A stretch of DNA of 8,624 nucleotides from Methylotenera sp. (GCA_005791685.1 SXVG01000010.1:1-8624); one strand, 5' to 3'. Shown: positions 1 through 6,451, counted from the stretch's first letter. The notes: a model not told the origin generated them from the letters alone. Made by a program: numbers and translations.

Positions 1-100
1 CCAGCACCGAGCCTTCGGCGTGCTTGGTGTAATGGCGAATAATTTCCACCGTACGTAACTGATTGTGCTGGCGGCCACTGGGCCGTTTATGGGTTTGCAT
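1..100 (-). CDS. rph: RNase PH, N-terminal part (partial)
   Basis: RNase PH is a phosphorolytic 3'-5' exoribonuclease that trims tRNA 3' ends, using phosphate to release nucleoside diphosphates. Only the first 33 codons are in the window, read leftwards from an ATG at 100; the rest of this roughly 240-residue family lies beyond the edge. The visible protein begins MQTHKRPSGR and continues through TVEIIRHYTKHAEGSVL. The RPSGR segment and the YTKHAEGSVL segment are the hallmark N-terminus of the family. A Shine-Dalgarno AGGA sits 8 bases before the start. The gene is divergent from yicC, the same arrangement as in E. coli. Nothing can be said about its catalytic residues. Identification is firm despite the short length because the N-terminal signature is distinctive. 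Confidence 0.9.
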   Translation of the reverse strand, partial: MQTHKRPSGRQHNQLRTVEIIRHYTKHAEGSVL

Positions 101-108
101 AGTTGAAA

Positions 109-112
109 TCCT
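109..112 (-). promoter_or_regulatory. Ribosome binding site of rph
   Basis: On the minus strand this reads AGGA, 8 bases from the ATG at 100. It is one of the few clear Shine-Dalgarno sequences in the window and supports the chosen rph start. Confidence 0.6.
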
Positions 113-128
113 GATTAAGTGCTTTATT

Positions 129-157
129 TTGGCATGAAATCACGAGTATTTGATAAC
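129..157 (+). promoter_or_regulatory. Candidate sigma-70 promoter for yicC
   Basis: TTGGCA (129-134, five of six matches to the -35 consensus) is followed after 17 bases by GATAAC (152-157, four of six matches to the -10 consensus). Transcription would begin near 163-165, leaving a leader of about 35 bases before the yicC ATG at 199. It lies in the only divergent intergenic region of the window, where a promoter is expected. The call is by eye and unverified. No equally good promoter was found on the opposite strand for rph. Confidence 0.35.
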
Positions 158-185
158 ATGGCACTAATTTTAATCGCATTCGAGT

Positions 186-191
186 GGAAAG
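186..191 (+). promoter_or_regulatory. Ribosome binding site deciding the yicC start
   Basis: GGAAAG ends 7 bases before the ATG at 199. An in-frame GTG at 184 could extend the protein by five residues, but it overlaps this site. The family normally begins close to the conserved SMTGY/F motif, as in MIFSMTGYA here, so the ATG at 199 is preferred. Confidence 0.5.
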
Positions 192-198
192 TACCCCT

Positions 199-1065
199 AT
201 GATTTTCAGCATGACAGGCTATGCCGCACAAGAACGCGCTTTGGAAAATGCGACTTTGTTGTTGGAATTGCGCGCGGTCAATAGCCGCTATTTGGACGTG
301 TATTTTAAGATTGATGACAACTTGCGCAGCACTGAACCGCTGATGCGTGAGCTGATAAGCGCGCAGTTGAGTCGCGGTAAAATCGAATGCAAGCTTAATT
401 TAATAGCACGTAGCAACGTGCCGCAAGGGGCACAATTAGACCAGGCCTTGCTGCAGCAATTGGCCGCCATGCAGGTAGACGTGCAGCAGCATTTTCCGCA
501 AAGTCCGGTCTTGAGTGTGGCGGATATTTTGCGCTGGCCAGGCGTATTATTAAGCGAAAATAGCGATGAAAACAGCCTGGCCGATGAGGTGAAACACTTG
601 CTGGTGAGCGGCTTGCAAGCCCTCAATGCCTCACGTGCCCGTGAAGGTGAAAAACTCAAAGCGATCATTTTAGAGCGGCTGAGGCAAATTGAGCATTTGC
701 TGGAAAAAGTACAACCTTTATTGCCGGCTTTGACTAAAGCCTACCAAGCGAAGTTAGAAGGTAAATTGCAGGAAAGCTTAAAAAGTTTGGACCCAGAACG
801 CGTGGCGCAAGAGCTGGTGTTGTTTGCTCAGCGCATCGATGTGGATGAGGAGCTGACTAGATTAACCGCCCACATTAGCGAGGTGAAGCGCATATTAAAT
901 AGCGATGCGCCGGCCGGCAAGCGCTTGGATTTTTTAATGCAAGAATTAAATCGCGAGGCCAACACTTTGGGCTCAAAATCGGTGGCGATAGAGACTACGC
1001 AAGCGTCCATGGAGTTGAAAGTTTTGATAGAACAAATGCGCGAGCAGATACAGAACATCGAATAG
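199..1065 (+). CDS. yicC: YicC/YloC-family endoribonuclease
   Basis: This is a 288-residue member of the YicC/YloC family, proteins now described as endoribonucleases; E. coli YicC has been linked to small-RNA decay. The protein opens with MIFSMTGYA, the diagnostic start of the YicC N-terminal domain. It ends with the C-terminal domain (former DUF1732), whose conserved segment LDFLMQELNREANTLGSKS is followed by ETTQASMELKVLIEQMREQIQNIE. The middle, about residues 150-200, is rich in Leu, Glu and Lys and looks like a long helix or coiled coil, as in the family. Length is typical. An in-frame GTG at 184 is a possible alternative start but is less likely. The gene is divergent from rph, another RNA-processing enzyme, and lies 38 bases before gmk. 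It could be the first gene of a gmk-containing transcript, or gmk may have its own promoter. Confidence 0.95.
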   Translation: MIFSMTGYAAQERALENATLLLELRAVNSRYLDVYFKIDDNLRSTEPLMRELISAQLSRGKIECKLNLIARSNVPQGAQLDQALLQQLAAMQVDVQQHFPQSPVLSVADILRWPGVLLSENSDENSLADEVKHLLVSGLQALNASRAREGEKLKAIILERLRQIEHLLEKVQPLLPALTKAYQAKLEGKLQESLKSLDPERVAQELVLFAQRIDVDEELTRLTAHISEVKRILNSDAPAGKRLDFLMQELNREANTLGSKSVAIETTQASMELKVLIEQMREQIQNIE

Positions 1066-1086
1066 CCGTGCGTAAAAAATTAAATT

Positions 1087-1092
1087 TATAAT
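1087..1092 (+). promoter_or_regulatory. Consensus -10 box directly before gmk
   Basis: A perfect TATAAT lies in an AT-rich stretch (about 1074-1100) between yicC and gmk. Transcription would begin around 1098-1100, only four to six bases before the gmk ATG at 1104. No -35-like hexamer is present at 15-18 bases upstream, and there is no TG extension, so this may be a chance match in AT-rich DNA. If real, the gmk message would be almost leaderless. Confidence 0.3.
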
Positions 1093-1103
1093 AGAATACA
1101 GGC

Positions 1104-1715
1104 ATGACGCACGGTAACCTTTTTATCATCACAGCCGCTTCTGGCGCAGGCAAAACCAGCTTGATTAAAGCACTGCTGGTAAAAGATGCGCAGTTAAAAC
1201 TGTCTATTTCTCACACCACACGTAAACCTAGGCCAGGTGAAATCGATGGAGTGGATTACCACTTCGTTGACGAGGCCAAGTTTTTACACATGCTGGGCGA
1301 GGCCAAGTTTTTAGAGAGTGCGCTGGTGCACGAGGCGCGCTATGGCACCTCCCAAGCCGCAGTAGACCAACAGTTAGCGGCGGGATGGGACGTTATTTTA
1401 GAAATCGATTGGCAAGGGGCGGCCCAAGTGCGGCGTTTATACCCGCAAGCCATCAGCATTTTCATCTTGCCGCCCTCGATAGAGACCCTAGAGCAAAGGC
1501 TTAATGGCCGTGGCCAAGATGCGGCCGCGGTCATCGCCAAGCGCGTGGCGGCGGCGCGCTCGGAAATGGCGCACGTGGCTGCGTTCGATTATGTTACAAT
1601 TAACGACGATTTCGATGTGGCTCTGCAAGACATTGCCGCCATTTTTCGGACACAACGCTTAGTCGGTTCGACTCAAATGCAGCGGCATGCCAGTTTGATT
1701 CAAACACTCACCTAA
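1104..1715 (+). CDS. gmk: Guanylate kinase
   Basis: Gmk phosphorylates GMP to GDP with ATP in the cytoplasm, feeding GTP, dGTP and (p)ppGpp pools. The protein is 203 residues, close to the usual 205-210. It starts MTHGNLFIITAASGAGKTSL, with the P-loop SGAGKT at about residues 13-18. GMP-binding residues of the family can be placed at S36, R40 and R43 (SHTTRKPRPGE), Y52 (DGVDYHF), E71 (FLES) and Y80/T82 (YGTS). The lid region follows (RLNGRGQD...), then DYVTINDD near the end. The start matches the family N-terminus, although no proper Shine-Dalgarno is present: an AGG lies only one base from the ATG. A 16-base exact direct repeat, 27 bases apart, encodes EAKFL twice (residues 57-61 and 66-70), but the reading frame and family alignment are intact. 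The gene precedes rpoZ and spoT, the classical stringent-response arrangement. Confidence 0.97.
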   Translation: MTHGNLFIITAASGAGKTSLIKALLVKDAQLKLSISHTTRKPRPGEIDGVDYHFVDEAKFLHMLGEAKFLESALVHEARYGTSQAAVDQQLAAGWDVILEIDWQGAAQVRRLYPQAISIFILPPSIETLEQRLNGRGQDAAAVIAKRVAAARSEMAHVAAFDYVTINDDFDVALQDIAAIFRTQRLVGSTQMQRHASLIQTLT

Positions 1716-1730
1716 TTGCCTTTTAATTTC

Positions 1731-1750
1731 TGCCTAGTTTGCGCTAGGCA
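1731..1750 (+). repeat. Perfect 7-bp hairpin in the gmk-rpoZ gap
   Basis: TGCCTAG (1731-1737) and CTAGGCA (1744-1750) are exact reverse complements around the 6-base loop TTTGCG. No run of T follows; the next bases lead straight into the rpoZ ribosome binding site at 1757. A standard intrinsic terminator is therefore unlikely. An RNA processing or stability element, or a 5' hairpin of an rpoZ message, fits better. Confidence 0.5.
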
Positions 1751-1756
1751 CATCAT

Positions 1757-1760
1757 AGGA
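1757..1760 (+). promoter_or_regulatory. Ribosome binding site deciding the rpoZ start
   Basis: AGGA, extended as AGGAAA, ends 9 bases before the ATG at 1770. The frame is open back to 1716, but only this ATG has a Shine-Dalgarno and gives the conserved omega N-terminus MARITVDDCL. Confidence 0.6.
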
Positions 1761-1769
1761 AACACCATC

Positions 1770-1976
1770 ATGGCCCGTATTACCGTAGACGATTGCTTAG
1801 ATCAAATCCCTAACCGTTTTCAACTAACTTTAGTGGCCGCTTATCGGGCGCGCCAATTGCATAACGGGGCAGAAGCTTTGATCAATACACACGGTTTGCG
1901 GGACAAACCAACCGTATTGGCTTTGCGTGAAATTGCCGCCGGCAAAGTGGGCGTGGAAATTTTAGTTCGCGCTTAA
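1770..1976 (+). CDS. rpoZ: RNA polymerase omega subunit
   Basis: Omega is the smallest core RNA polymerase subunit. It wraps the beta-prime C-terminus, helps assembly, and forms part of a (p)ppGpp binding site in proteobacterial polymerase. The protein has 68 residues, shorter than E. coli omega (91) but typical of many betaproteobacteria. It starts MARITVDDCLDQIPNRFQLT and contains AAYRARQLHNGA (about residues 23-34) and DKPTVLALREIAAGKV (about 45-60), the conserved blocks of the family. The ATG at 1770 is chosen because of its ribosome binding site and this conserved start. The gene lies 54 bases after gmk and 28 bases before spoT. Its own hairpin and clear ribosome binding site could allow expression different from its neighbours, as expected for a subunit needed in larger amounts than Gmk or SpoT; that is inference. 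Confidence 0.97.
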   Translation: MARITVDDCLDQIPNRFQLTLVAAYRARQLHNGAEALINTHGLRDKPTVLALREIAAGKVGVEILVRA

Positions 1977-2004
1977 ATGTAGCTAGCTTTGTAGTGACTA
2001 CCTC

Positions 2005-4281
2005 ATGTCCAAATCGGCCACTGCACATACAGTCGCATCGCCTAACACGCAGGCCAGTCAACTAGCGGCCGCATTGGTGCTGCCCGCAGACCGTGAAGAT
2101 TCTGCCTTAAGTTTACGCTTAAAACACTACCTTAAATCCGAAGACATTGCCCAAGTTTGGGCGGCCTATCGCTATGCCGATCAGGCCCACCAAGGCGTGG
2201 TGCGCAAAACAGGCGAGCCCTACATCAGTCATCCGGTATCGGTGGCCTGTATTTTGGCGGATTTGCACATGGATCTGCCCACCATCATGGCAGCTTTGTT
2301 GCACGATGTGGTTGAAGACACCGACCTCACCACCGAGGACATCAAGCAAAAGTTTGGTCAGCAAGTGGCCGACCTAGTGGACGGCGTAACCAAGTTAGAT
2401 AAAATCGAATTTCAAAGTGCCAGTGTGGCGCAGGCGGAAAATTTCCGCAAAATGCTGTTGGCCATGTCGCAAGACGTGCGGGTCATTTTGGTTAAATTGG
2501 CCGATAGATTGCACAATATGCAAACGCTGGAGGCCATGCGGCCAGAAAAGCAAAAATTGATAGCCAAAGAAACCTTGGATATTTATGCGCCCATAGCCAA
2601 TCGGCTGGGCCTCAATGAAATTTATCAAGAGCTGGAAGATTTCAGTTTTAAATACCTGCACCCCATGCGCTATAACGCGATATCTAAGGCGATCAAGGCG
2701 GCTCGCGGTAACCGTAAAGAGGTGATAAGCAAGATCTTAGAATCAATTAAGCGGCAGCTCACCGGCCTGCATATTGAGGCTGAAGTGTCTGGTCGAGAAA
2801 AACATCTTTACAGCATTTATAGGAAGATGAGTGGTAAAGCCACCTCTTTTTCGCAAATTTACGACATTTACGGTTTTCGGGTGGTGGTGCAAGACTTGCC
2901 CAGTTGTTACGTGGCTTTAGGTGCTTTGCATGGATTGTATAAGCCCATAGCCAGTAAATTCAAAGACTACATTGCCATTCCCAAAGCCAACGGTTATCAA
3001 TCTTTACACACCACCTTGCTGGGTCCGTTTGGTACGCCCATAGAAGTGCAAATTCGCAGTGCAGAAATGCATAATATTGCCGGCGCTGGCGTGGCGGCGC
3101 ACTGGTTGTATAAATCCAGTGATGCGCAGTTAACTGCCTTGCAGCAAAAAACCCATCAATGGCTGCAACGTTTGCTAGAGATACAAAGCGACAGCGCCGA
3201 TTCCTTGGATTTTCTGGAGCACTTGAAGATCGACTTGTTCCCAGACGAGGTCTACGTGTTCACCCCTAAAGGTAAGATTTTGGCCTTACCTAAAGGCGCA
3301 ACCGCGGTGGATTTTGCTTATGCCGTGCATTCTGGCATAGGCAATAGTTGTGTGGCGGTGCGCATTAATCAGGATTTAGCACCCTTACGCACGGAATTGC
3401 ATAACGGCGATCACGTGGAAATTATCACCGGTGCGCTGGCCAAACCCAATCCTGCTTGGCTTAACTACGTGGTCACTGGTCGGGCGCGGGCGCAGATACG
3501 GCATTTCTTGAAATCACAACAATCGACCGAGTCTGCCCATCTTGGTGAGCGCATGCTCAATCAAGCTTTGCGCGCCATGCACATAGAGCCGAATAAAATT
3601 ACCGAGGCGCATTGGCAAAAACTCATACGCGATTATGGCCTTAAAAAGAAAGCAGAAATATTGACCGATATAGGCTTGGGTAAACGGCAAAATGTCATGG
3701 TGGCGCACCAGTTATTGGCCATGGCTGAGATGTTAGAAGAAGCCCCTGAGGGCACCCTAGGTAAATTCTTAGGCAAGATTTTTGGTAAATCGACTAAGCC
3801 ATTAGACACCATTACCATACGCGGTTCAGAAGGCATGGCCGTACAGTTTGCGCCTTGCTGTCGACCCATACCGGGTGACCCGATACTGGGGTTTATTAAT
3901 AAGGATAAAGGCTTGGTGGTGCATACCCACGATTGTCCGGCCATACGTAAATTCCGTTTGGACCCGGATAAGTGGTTGGATGTGGAGTGGGAACCAGAAA
4001 GCGAGCACCTGTACAAAGCCAACCTTAATCTGACCGTGGCCAATCAACCGGGCATGTTGGCTAAAATAGCCAGTGGCATTGCGGAAGCGGGATCCAATAT
4101 TGATAACGTCAGTGTGGAAGAGGCCGATGGCAGCAGCTACGCCAATCTTTACTTTACCGTGCAAGTGAAAAACCGCATCCATTTGGCTGAATTAATGCGT
4201 GGCTTACGTAAAATCCCCGATGTGGTGCGCATCAATCGCAGCAAAGGCAATGCGGCAGCGCATGACACTAAAGCCAGCTAA
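2005..4281 (+). CDS. spoT: Bifunctional (p)ppGpp synthetase/hydrolase SpoT
   Basis: This long RelA/SpoT homologue (758 residues; E. coli SpoT has 702) makes and degrades (p)ppGpp in the stringent response. The HD hydrolase domain is intact: H76, H100-D101 and E104-D105 (LLHDVVEDT), and D167/N171 in LADRLHNM. The synthetase domain (about 230-390) has YSIYRKM, D287, the GYQSLHT motif (330-336) and E347 in EVQIR. TGS spans about 411-476. The conserved Cys region has C618-C619 (APCCRPIPGD) and C644 (HTHDC). The ACT domain covers about 671-747. With both active sites apparently complete, SpoT is favoured over RelA. The motif that is EXDD in RelA and usually RXKD in bifunctional enzymes reads KFKD (318-321). 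The first 35 or so residues are a variable Ala/Ser/Thr-rich extension, and no clear Shine-Dalgarno precedes the ATG, so the exact start is less certain than the identity. Confidence 0.96.
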   Translation: MSKSATAHTVASPNTQASQLAAALVLPADREDSALSLRLKHYLKSEDIAQVWAAYRYADQAHQGVVRKTGEPYISHPVSVACILADLHMDLPTIMAALLHDVVEDTDLTTEDIKQKFGQQVADLVDGVTKLDKIEFQSASVAQAENFRKMLLAMSQDVRVILVKLADRLHNMQTLEAMRPEKQKLIAKETLDIYAPIANRLGLNEIYQELEDFSFKYLHPMRYNAISKAIKAARGNRKEVISKILESIKRQLTGLHIEAEVSGREKHLYSIYRKMSGKATSFSQIYDIYGFRVVVQDLPSCYVALGALHGLYKPIASKFKDYIAIPKANGYQSLHTTLLGPFGTPIEVQIRSAEMHNIAGAGVAAHWLYKSSDAQLTALQQKTHQWLQRLLEIQSDSADSLDFLEHLKIDLFPDEVYVFTPKGKILALPKGATAVDFAYAVHSGIGNSCVAVRINQDLAPLRTELHNGDHVEIITGALAKPNPAWLNYVVTGRARAQIRHFLKSQQSTESAHLGERMLNQALRAMHIEPNKITEAHWQKLIRDYGLKKKAEILTDIGLGKRQNVMVAHQLLAMAEMLEEAPEGTLGKFLGKIFGKSTKPLDTITIRGSEGMAVQFAPCCRPIPGDPILGFINKDKGLVVHTHDCPAIRKFRLDPDKWLDVEWEPESEHLYKANLNLTVANQPGMLAKIASGIAEAGSNIDNVSVEEADGSSYANLYFTVQVKNRIHLAELMRGLRKIPDVVRINRSKGNAAAHDTKAS

Positions 4282-4285
4282 CCGC

Positions 4286-4312
4286 AGCATGTGCTTGGCT
4301 GCCGCCCATGCT
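4286..4312 (+). repeat. Imperfect hairpin in the spoT-recG gap
   Basis: AGCATGTGC (4286-4294) and GCCCATGCT (4304-4312) pair at eight of nine positions, with a single T/C mismatch, around a 9-base loop. No T tract follows, only CTTAAG-like sequence leading to the recG start at 4325. It is a poor intrinsic terminator and may be an RNA processing or translation-control structure, or chance. Confidence 0.35.
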
Positions 4313-4324
4313 TAAGCCGTCAGC

Positions 4325-6364
4325 ATGACCGCACTTAATACCATCCCCGCTTATAGCCGTCCACTTATTAGCCATTTAAGCAAACTGGGCATACACTCGG
4401 TTCCGGCCTTGTTGTTGCATTTACCGCTGCGTTATATCGATGAAACGCATATCACCGCGGTGCGCGATTTGCGGGTCGGCGAGTCGGCGCAGCTGGAAGG
4501 TGAAATTGTGCACGCCGAGCTTAGCTATAAGCCGCGTAAAGCGCTGATTGCCAGATTGGAGGACGCCAGTGGCCAGCTCACTTTGCGCTTTTTGCATTTT
4601 TACCCCAGCCAAATTGCCGCCCTTAAAGTGGGCAATAAGCTTAGGGTTTATGGGGAAGTGCGCAGTGGTTTCTTTGGCTATGAAATGGTGCATCCCAGTT
4701 GCAAGGCGGTGGGCGAAACCACCCTGGTGGCAGAAACCTTAACCCCGGTTTACCCTACCGTGGCGGGTTTGACCCAAGCCAGTTTGCGTAAAGCCATCGC
4801 CCTGGCTTTTAAACAAAATGTATCGGCTGAAACCTTGCCGGCGCATGTCTACCAAGCATTGAATTTGCCTAGCTTGGCATCCAGTTTGCAAGCGCTGCAT
4901 AACCCAGCGGCGGGTGCGGATTTATCCGCCTTGGCCAACAAATCCACGCCGCATTGGCGGCGCTTGGCGTTTGATGAATTGTTAGCCCAGCAGCTGTCCA
5001 TGCGTAAACACTATGCGCGCCGGCGGCGTGTGGATGCGCCACAATTTCCGCCTTCTAAACAACTGGTTTCCGCCCTACTTAAAGGTTTGCCGTTTGCCCT
5101 GACGCAGGCGCAGCAAAAAGTGGCGCTGGAAATTGAGCGTGATTTAAGCTTAGCCCATCCTATGCAGCGGCTTTTGCAGGGCGACGTGGGTAGCGGTAAA
5201 ACCATAGTCGCTTGCATGGCGGCCTTGCAAGCGATAGAAAGCGGTTGGCAAGTGGCGCTGATGGCACCCACCGAAATTCTCGCCGAACAGCATTATCAAA
5301 AAATGCAGGGCTGGCTGGCGCCATTGGCCATTGAAATCGCTTGGTTGACCGGCAGTCAGTTAAAAAAAGAGCGTGACTTAGCCCTGCAGGCCATATCCAG
5401 TGGCCGTGCGCAATTGGTGCTAGGCACGCACGCTTTGTTTCAAGAAGCGGTGCAGTTTAAACAATTAGGTTTGGCGATTATTGATGAGCAGCATAGGTTT
5501 GGCGTACAACAGCGCTTGGCCTTGAGGCAAAAAGGCCAGCCCGAGCCACACCAGTTGATGATGTCGGCCACGCCCATTCCCCGCACCTTGTCCATGAGTT
5601 ATTACGCGGATTTAGACGTGTCCGTGATCGATGAATTGCCCCCTGGGCGTACGCCTATAGTCACTAAATTGGTGTCGGATGCGCGGCGTGATGAGATTTT
5701 GCAAAGGGTTAGGGAGTCGTGTGCCCAAGGCCATCAAGCGTATTGGGTGTGCCCTTTGATAGAAGAGTCGGAAGCGTTGCAATTGGTCACGGCCCAAGAT
5801 ACCTACGCCTTAATGCAGGCGATTTTCCCGGAATTGTCCATAGGCTTGCTGCACGGCAGACTCAAGCCCGCCGAAAAACAAGCGGTGATGACGGAGTTTA
5901 GTGCCGGCCGCATACAGTTGCTGGTGGCCACCACGGTGGTGGAGGTTGGGGTGGACGTGGCCAATGCCAATTTAATGGTTATAGAGCATGCCGAACGCAT
6001 GGGCTTGAGCCAGTTGCATCAATTGCGTGGTCGTGTCGGCCGAGGGGCGGCTAAAAGCACCTGTATTTTGCTTTATCAAAAGAAATTGTCTGACTTAGCC
6101 AGTGCCCGCTTGAAAGCCATTTATGAAAGCAATGACGGCTTCGCCATTGCCCAGGCCGATCTTAATTTACGTGGCCCAGGCGAATTTTTAGGGTTGCGGC
6201 AAAGTGGCGTGCCCATGTTGAAAATTGCCGATTTGAACCGCGATGCCGATTTGTTGTTGCACGCTAAAAAGCTGGCAGACAACTTGTTGAAAGACTGCCC
6301 CAGTGCCGTAGAGCAGCACCTAAACCTATGGTTAGGTGCTGCAGATGAATGGGTGAAAGTGTAA
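4325..6364 (+). CDS. recG: ATP-dependent DNA helicase RecG
   Basis: RecG is a monomeric double-strand DNA translocase that regresses stalled forks and migrates Holliday junctions and R-loops. At 679 residues it is close to E. coli RecG (693). The N-terminal wedge/OB-fold region (about 50-130) includes LEGEIVHAELSYKPRKAL and LRVYGEVRSGFFGYEMVHP. Helicase motifs follow in order: Walker A GDVGSGKT (286-293), MAPTEILAEQH, the DEQH box (387-390) in IIDEQHRFGVQQR, MMSATPIPRTL, LLHGRLKPAEK, TTVVEVGVDV and QLRGRVGRG (566-574). The C-terminal segment has LRGPGEFLGLRQSG, specific to RecG. The ATG at 4325 gives the expected N-terminus but has only a weak Shine-Dalgarno. The gene follows spoT after 43 bases without the intervening trmH known from E. 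coli. Its last 20 codons hold a perfect 11-bp inverted repeat. Confidence 0.97.
   Translation: MTALNTIPAYSRPLISHLSKLGIHSVPALLLHLPLRYIDETHITAVRDLRVGESAQLEGEIVHAELSYKPRKALIARLEDASGQLTLRFLHFYPSQIAALKVGNKLRVYGEVRSGFFGYEMVHPSCKAVGETTLVAETLTPVYPTVAGLTQASLRKAIALAFKQNVSAETLPAHVYQALNLPSLASSLQALHNPAAGADLSALANKSTPHWRRLAFDELLAQQLSMRKHYARRRRVDAPQFPPSKQLVSALLKGLPFALTQAQQKVALEIERDLSLAHPMQRLLQGDVGSGKTIVACMAALQAIESGWQVALMAPTEILAEQHYQKMQGWLAPLAIEIAWLTGSQLKKERDLALQAISSGRAQLVLGTHALFQEAVQFKQLGLAIIDEQHRFGVQQRLALRQKGQPEPHQLMMSATPIPRTLSMSYYADLDVSVIDELPPGRTPIVTKLVSDARRDEILQRVRESCAQGHQAYWVCPLIEESEALQLVTAQDTYALMQAIFPELSIGLLHGRLKPAEKQAVMTEFSAGRIQLLVATTVVEVGVDVANANLMVIEHAERMGLSQLHQLRGRVGRGAAKSTCILLYQKKLSDLASARLKAIYESNDGFAIAQADLNLRGPGEFLGLRQSGVPMLKIADLNRDADLLLHAKKLADNLLKDCPSAVEQHLNLWLGAADEWVKV
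6313..6342 (+). repeat. Perfect 11-bp inverted repeat in the 3' end of recG
   Basis: GCAGCACCTAA (6313-6323) and TTAGGTGCTGC (6332-6342) are exact reverse complements around the 8-base loop ACCTATGG. CC and GG in the loop can add two more pairs past a bulged A. The element lies 19 bases upstream of the recG stop codon and encodes EQHLNLWLGAA, with leucine codons CTA, CTA and TTA where this region mostly uses TTG. No T tract follows on either strand, so it is not a normal intrinsic terminator. An mRNA 3'-end stabilising or processing hairpin between the recG and ubiCA segments is possible. Confidence 0.6.
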
Positions 6365-6413
6365 TTTATCGCCGGTGAGGCGTGGCTCTTATCGCTTCAT
6401 GCGGGTGTTTATG

Positions 6414-6422
6414 TGGCATAAT
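6414..6422 (+). promoter_or_regulatory. Candidate extended -10 promoter for ubiC-ubiA
   Basis: TGG followed by CATAAT (6417-6422) matches the TGn extension plus a -10 box with five of six consensus bases. No good -35 hexamer is visible at 16-18 bases upstream, which an extended -10 can tolerate. Transcription would begin near 6429, about 23 bases before the ubiC ATG. The 87-base gap after recG, the largest within the plus-strand run, and the change of pathway make an independent ubiCA promoter plausible. Confidence 0.35.
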
Positions 6423-6451
6423 TTTGCACAGTCCTTCTTTTAATCTACCCC

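Noticed and set aside
72..85. Hairpin CGGCC-ACTG-GGCCG in rph
   Set aside because: A 5-bp stem over conserved RNase PH codons for the RPSGR motif; expected by chance.
288..668. Minus-strand open frame opposite yicC, and similar frames opposite spoT, recG and ubiA
   Set aside because: They lie wholly within well-identified genes, have Cys/Ser/Arg-rich or otherwise atypical compositions, and show no recognisable motifs. They are shadows of the real genes.
1699..1727. Promoter TTCAAA - 17 bases - TTTAAT before rpoZ
   Set aside because: Only four of six matches in the -35 box, in AT-rich DNA overlapping the gmk 3' end. It is mentioned as a possibility but too weak to list as a feature.
1716..1769. 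N-terminal extension of rpoZ from the open frame before the ATG
   Set aside because: It would begin at a TTG with no ribosome binding site, run through the hairpin, and add residues absent from the omega family. The ATG at 1770 fits.
5928..5942. Odd palindrome CCACCAC-G-GTGGTGG in recG
   Set aside because: It falls on the conserved helicase segment VATTVVEV, whose Thr and Val codons naturally give ACC/GTG symmetry, so it needs no extra explanation.
6313..6342. The recG palindrome as a XerC/XerD (dif or cer-like) site
   Set aside because: Arms of 11 bases with a short spacer recall such sites, but the arm sequences do not match the known XerC and XerD half-sites (inner ...TAA/TTA only), and it is inside a coding gene. 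Symmetry alone is not enough.
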